64,000 bases of DNA, taken from assembly GCF_018424685.1 (NCBI RefSeq), contig NZ_QTKX01000002.1:744001-808000 (forward strand), written 5' to 3'. Positions 61,473 to 64,000 of this stretch are shown piece after piece. Origin of the DNA: Mesobacillus boroniphilus. Its GTDB lineage: Bacteria; Bacillota; Bacilli; Bacillales; Cytobacillaceae. The position numbers and the translations under genes are program-made. The notes below the pieces were generated by a model that did no database searches, was not told where the DNA came from, and saw only the letters and a program-made list of their open reading frames with translations. The stretch's first letter is position 1; every line of letters starts with the position of its first letter.

Positions 61473-62249
61473 TTATTCTTCAATTTTTACAAGTTCAAAT
61501 CCGGTTTCTTTCCACACATAGCGGATGCCATGGACAAATGTGTTGAAAGTTGGCACTTCAACATGCAAGCCGTTCAGTACGATTGACTTGGCCATTTCGG
61601 GACGGATCCCTACATATATAGATTGAACACCCATGAGCTTCAGGGCGTTGATGACCTGTTGCAGATGGAACGCGATAGATGCATCCAGTTCATCTGCAAC
61701 ACCGGTAAAGTCAAAAATGACAAATTGATTTCCTTGTTGGGCGCTGTGTGAGAGGATTTTTTCCCCTAGCAGTGCAAGTCGATCTTCAGTCAATTTTCCC
61801 ATAACCGGAACAAGGACAGCTGAGTCTACCGATAGCGGGATGACAGGCATATCAAGAATTTGAAGCTGTTTCCTGTTTTCCTCCAGTGTTTCTTCAAATT
61901 CGGTTACATCTTTCCATGTAAGGATAAATCCGCTTTCCTTGCCTTCTATATCGGTTAGTCGGTCAACCATAATTTCAGCCGAAAATTTATTGAAAAAAGT
62001 GATGCGAGCTGAATGAGGGAAATTTCCCTCGACGAGGATTTTCTGTTGACGGCTGCCATGGAACTCTCCCAAATTCCTGCCGATAAATTCCTCTGGATTA
62101 TTGATTCCTACATAAGGGCCAATTCGCGCTAATAATTTCTTAGCACAATCATTTATAAAAACAATTTTGTATTCTTCATTAGCAATTAAAATATTTTCAT
62201 TGATTTTATTTAAAAGTTGGTGAGTTTCTATAGCACCGAGATTGAACAA
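61473..62249 (-). CDS. PAS-STAS protein (RsbR-like)
   Basis: TTG 62249 is chosen with AGGAG 9 nt upstream; the frame runs open to 62324 without a site. The product is 258 residues. A PAS-like domain (about 12-125) has NILIANEEYKIVFINDCAKKLL and FILTWKDVTEFEE; a STAS domain (about 145-258) has VPVMGKLTEDRL and the phosphorylatable region around FDFTGVADELDASIAFHL. RsbR-type proteins of the stressosome combine a sensor with a C-terminal STAS. Stressosome-conserved Thr sites are replaced or unclear, so kinase control is uncertain. Confidence 0.8.
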   Translation of the reverse strand: MFNLGAIETHQLLNKINENILIANEEYKIVFINDCAKKLLARIGPYVGINNPEEFIGRNLGEFHGSRQQKILVEGNFPHSARITFFNKFSAEIMVDRLTDIEGKESGFILTWKDVTEFEETLEENRKQLQILDMPVIPLSVDSAVLVPVMGKLTEDRLALLGEKILSHSAQQGNQFVIFDFTGVADELDASIAFHLQQVINALKLMGVQSIYVGIRPEMAKSIVLNGLHVEVPTFNTFVHGIRYVWKETGFELVKIEE

Positions 62250-62320
62250 AGGAATCGCTCCTATTCTAGTAGGCGTACTATGTAAAATTATAGCTAAGTT
62301 TTCCAGTTGGAACAAGAAAT

Positions 62321-62350
62321 ACAAAAATCCCCCTGCAGAAGTACAGGAGG
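62321..62350 (-). terminator. terminator after the first doxX gene, leftward
   Basis: CCTCCTG / CAGGGGG on the minus strand followed by ATTTTTG. Confidence 0.65.
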
Positions 62351-62359
62351 CGGAAGAAT

Positions 62360-62863
62360 TTATTTTGTTTCTGCTTTCTGTTTGAAGAGTGTTTTTCGAA
62401 TAAATGGTACTACCCAGTGGTCCAATCCATATCTGCCTGCATTAAAACCAGCGAAGAGGATGATGAATCCGAAGAAAATATCTGTTGGGTTATGGGATAC
62501 CGTTCCGGCAAGGAAGAAGCTGAAGTTCATTATTAAACCGAAGAACATGGCGGCAGTTGTCAGGCATCCAAGGATGAGTCCCAGACCGACGAGGAATTCA
62601 CCAACCGGTACGATAAAGTTGAAAAGCTCAATGTTTGGCAGCGCAAAGTTTTCCAGAAAAGAGACATACCAGCCATAAACCATGTTTCCATCAGGACCTT
62701 TTACCGGATTGGCGACGGCATTTTTTAAATATCCAGTTGCGTCAAAACCTTCCCCAGTCATTTTATGCCATCCAGCAACCATCCAGTTGTAACCGAGCCA
62801 TAATCGTAAAACAGTCAGCAGGCCAGCAGCAACCTTGTTTCCCCTAAGCCAATCAGCAAACAT
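62360..62863 (-). CDS. DoxX/DoxD-like membrane protein, copy 1
   Basis: 167 residues with four or so TM helices. Sequence features NWMVAGWHKMTG, GWYVSFLENFALPN and VGEFLVGLGLILG recall DoxD of thiosulfate:quinone oxidoreductase, though DoxX proteins have mixed roles. Nearly identical to the gene at 63061; by eye about 21 differences over 165 aligned residues. GGGAAGC precedes ATG 62863. Confidence 0.85.
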   Translation of the reverse strand: MFADWLRGNKVAAGLLTVLRLWLGYNWMVAGWHKMTGEGFDATGYLKNAVANPVKGPDGNMVYGWYVSFLENFALPNIELFNFIVPVGEFLVGLGLILGCLTTAAMFFGLIMNFSFFLAGTVSHNPTDIFFGFIILFAGFNAGRYGLDHWVVPFIRKTLFKQKAETK

Positions 62864-63014
62864 ATCAATCGCTTCCCTTCAAGAATGATTTATTATTTGA
62901 TTACACTACAATATATTGATCCTCCATTTTAATATGAGGGCTGGAAGCCTTTGTTCACAAAATAGCAAAAACATATTGTCAGGATTTTGAACACTTGACG
63001 ATGGTGATAACGGT

Positions 63015-63052
63015 AAAAAAAGAGCCAGGCAATTGCCAGGCTCTTTTTTTAT
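63015..63052. terminator. bidirectional terminator after the second doxX gene
   Basis: AAAAAAAGAGCC-A-GGCAATTGCC-A-GGCTCTTTTTTT, palindromic core with one mismatch pair. Confidence 0.85.
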
Positions 63053-63060
63053 AATTTCAG

Positions 63061-63576
63061 TTAAACTGCTTTATTCGCAGTTTCAGCTTCTCTTTTGAAT
63101 ACAGTTTTGCGGATGAAAGGGACCACCCAGCGGTCCAAACCGTATTTACCAGCGTTGTAGCCAGCGAAAAGGATAATGAAGCCGAAGAAGATGTCAGTTG
63201 GGTTGTGAGATACTGTTCCGGCAAGGAAGAAGCTGAAGTTCATCACTAGACCGAAGAACATAGCAGCTGTTGTCAAAGTACCAAGGATCAATCCAAGGCC
63301 AACTAAAAATTCACCAAGCGGAACGATGAAGTTGAACAATTCGATATTCGGAATCGCAAAGCTTTCAAGGAAGTTCACGTACCAACCATAAACCATGTTT
63401 CCATCAGGACCTTTTACCGGATTAGCAACGGCATTTTTTAAATAGCCAGTTGCATCAAAGCCTTCACCAGTCAACTTGCCCCAACCAGCAGTCATCCAGT
63501 TATATCCGAGCCAAACCCTAATCACAGTCAACAGGCCAGCAGCAATATTGTTTTCTCTCAACCATTTAGCGAACAT
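63061..63576 (-). CDS. DoxX/DoxD-like membrane protein, copy 2
   Basis: 171 residues, close paralogue of the protein at 62360, differing mainly at the N- and C-terminal ends (AETANKAV against AETK). The same GWYVNFLESFAIPN and LGEFLVGLGLILG motifs. Each copy has its own terminator and its own similar upstream region, so both were duplicated as full units. A Rex-type operator lies 80 bp upstream of this copy only. Confidence 0.87.
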   Translation of the reverse strand: MFAKWLRENNIAAGLLTVIRVWLGYNWMTAGWGKLTGEGFDATGYLKNAVANPVKGPDGNMVYGWYVNFLESFAIPNIELFNFIVPLGEFLVGLGLILGTLTTAAMFFGLVMNFSFFLAGTVSHNPTDIFFGFIILFAGYNAGKYGLDRWVVPFIRKTVFKREAETANKAV

Positions 63577-63655
63577 ATAAATCGCTTCCCTTCAAAAATA
63601 ATTAATTATTGATTACACTTACAATATATCAGAATCCGAAATAAAAATGATTATT

Positions 63656-63673
63656 TTGTGAAACTGTTCACAA
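63656..63673. promoter_or_regulatory. Rex-type operator
   Basis: TTGTGAA-ACTG-TTCACAA, a perfect match to the Rex consensus TTGTGAA-N4-TTCACAA. It lies between doxX copy 2 (leftward, start 63576) and the MFS gene (rightward, start 63782) and could act on either. Confidence 0.75.
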
Positions 63674-63781
63674 AAAAGCAACAACAAATTGACAGAATAT
63701 TGAACATGAATTCTATAAAGAGGTTTTAAAGGCTACAGTGCCTAGATAGATAAAGAGCTTAATCAGGAAGGGTGAATATTA

Positions 63782-64000
63782 ATGGACCAACAATCAGGGG
63801 CAACTCAACACAAACCAGACACTGAAAAAATCTGGAGCAGGGATTTTTTATTCATTTTCCTTGCCAACTTTTTTATATTCCTTGGATTCCAAATGACACT
63901 GCCGACGATTCCATTGTTTGTGGAGCAGCTGGGGGGAAATGATCAACTGATCGGTTTCATAGTAGGAATCTTCACTTTTTCTGCATTGCTCGTCCGTCCT
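63782..64000 (+). CDS. MFS transporter, N-terminal part (cut by window)
   Basis: 73 codons from ATG 63782 (AGGAAGGGTG about 8 nt upstream). The product has a soluble start (MDQQSGATQHK), TM1 (FLFIFLANFFIFLGFQM) with the typical MFS start TLPTIPLFVEQLGG, and part of TM2 (IGFIVGIFTFSALLVRP). Drug-efflux-like; the substrate is unknown. Confidence 0.85.
   Translation, partial: MDQQSGATQHKPDTEKIWSRDFLFIFLANFFIFLGFQMTLPTIPLFVEQLGGNDQLIGFIVGIFTFSALLVRP

Overview
The window comes from the chromosome of a low-to-moderate-GC, endospore-forming member of the Bacillaceae, most like Bacillus or Mesobacillus. Evidence: a GerA-type germinant-receptor operon, a block syntenic with the B. subtilis yug region (yugF-like hydrolase, yugI, yuzA, yugJ/K-type dehydrogenase, pgi, yugN, yugO), a yrkEFHIJ-type operon, strong AGGAGG ribosome sites and Bacillus-type riboswitches. 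No rRNA, tRNA, prophage or CRISPR was seen. Genus and species cannot be fixed from the sequence alone.

Layout. 1-9.3 kb: end of an alpha/beta hydrolase, small Xre regulator, NSS transporter, ECF sigma factor with membrane partner, yugI, rocD, yuzA, iron alcohol dehydrogenase. 9.5-11.9 kb: a c-di-GMP-I riboswitch ahead of an LPQTG surface protein and a sortase. 11.9-13.5 kb: a gltS-type glutamate symporter gene broken by a 184-bp MITE. 13.7-18.1 kb: pgi, yugN, yugO channel, DedA protein. 18.2-22.3 kb: germinant receptor A-B-C plus a 52-residue gene. 22.4-23.6 kb: a PlcR-like quorum-sensing receptor with a secreted precursor carrying six copies of a PapR-like peptide. 24.3-25.9 kb: TVP38-like protein and a BNR-type lipoprotein.

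26.1-45.1 kb is a sulfur and respiration block. Two paralogous sulfur-relay operons (TusA-rhodanese, DsrE-like, rhodanese-persulfide dioxygenase) flank a SoxB-like phosphoesterase, a ccdA/two-component/OsmC/ResA-like operon, a LysR regulator and a cbb3-type oxidase operon with a propeller-cytochrome c lipoprotein. A CsoR/CstR-like dyad (ATACC-N6-GGTAT type) lies before both sulfur operons and the ccdA operon. This suggests one sulfur-responsive regulon joining persulfide removal, thiol chemistry and cytochrome c maturation.

46-64 kb: immune inhibitor A protease, lipid kinase, c-di-AMP riboswitch with ktrB-ktrA, BMP lipoprotein with chemoreceptor, paired chromate transporters, a second MITE, S-box riboswitch with metNIQ, DUF445 protein, cupin, PAS-STAS protein, two near-identical DoxX/DoxD-like proteins with a Rex-type operator, and the start of an MFS transporter.

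The most unexpected signal is structural. Five separate intergenic arrays, unrelated or only weakly related in sequence, share a tandem period of about 52 bp (twelve exact periods at 45.2-45.8 kb), and two further arrays have a 20-21 bp period. Both periods are close to whole numbers of helical turns, and most arrays start just beyond an intrinsic terminator.
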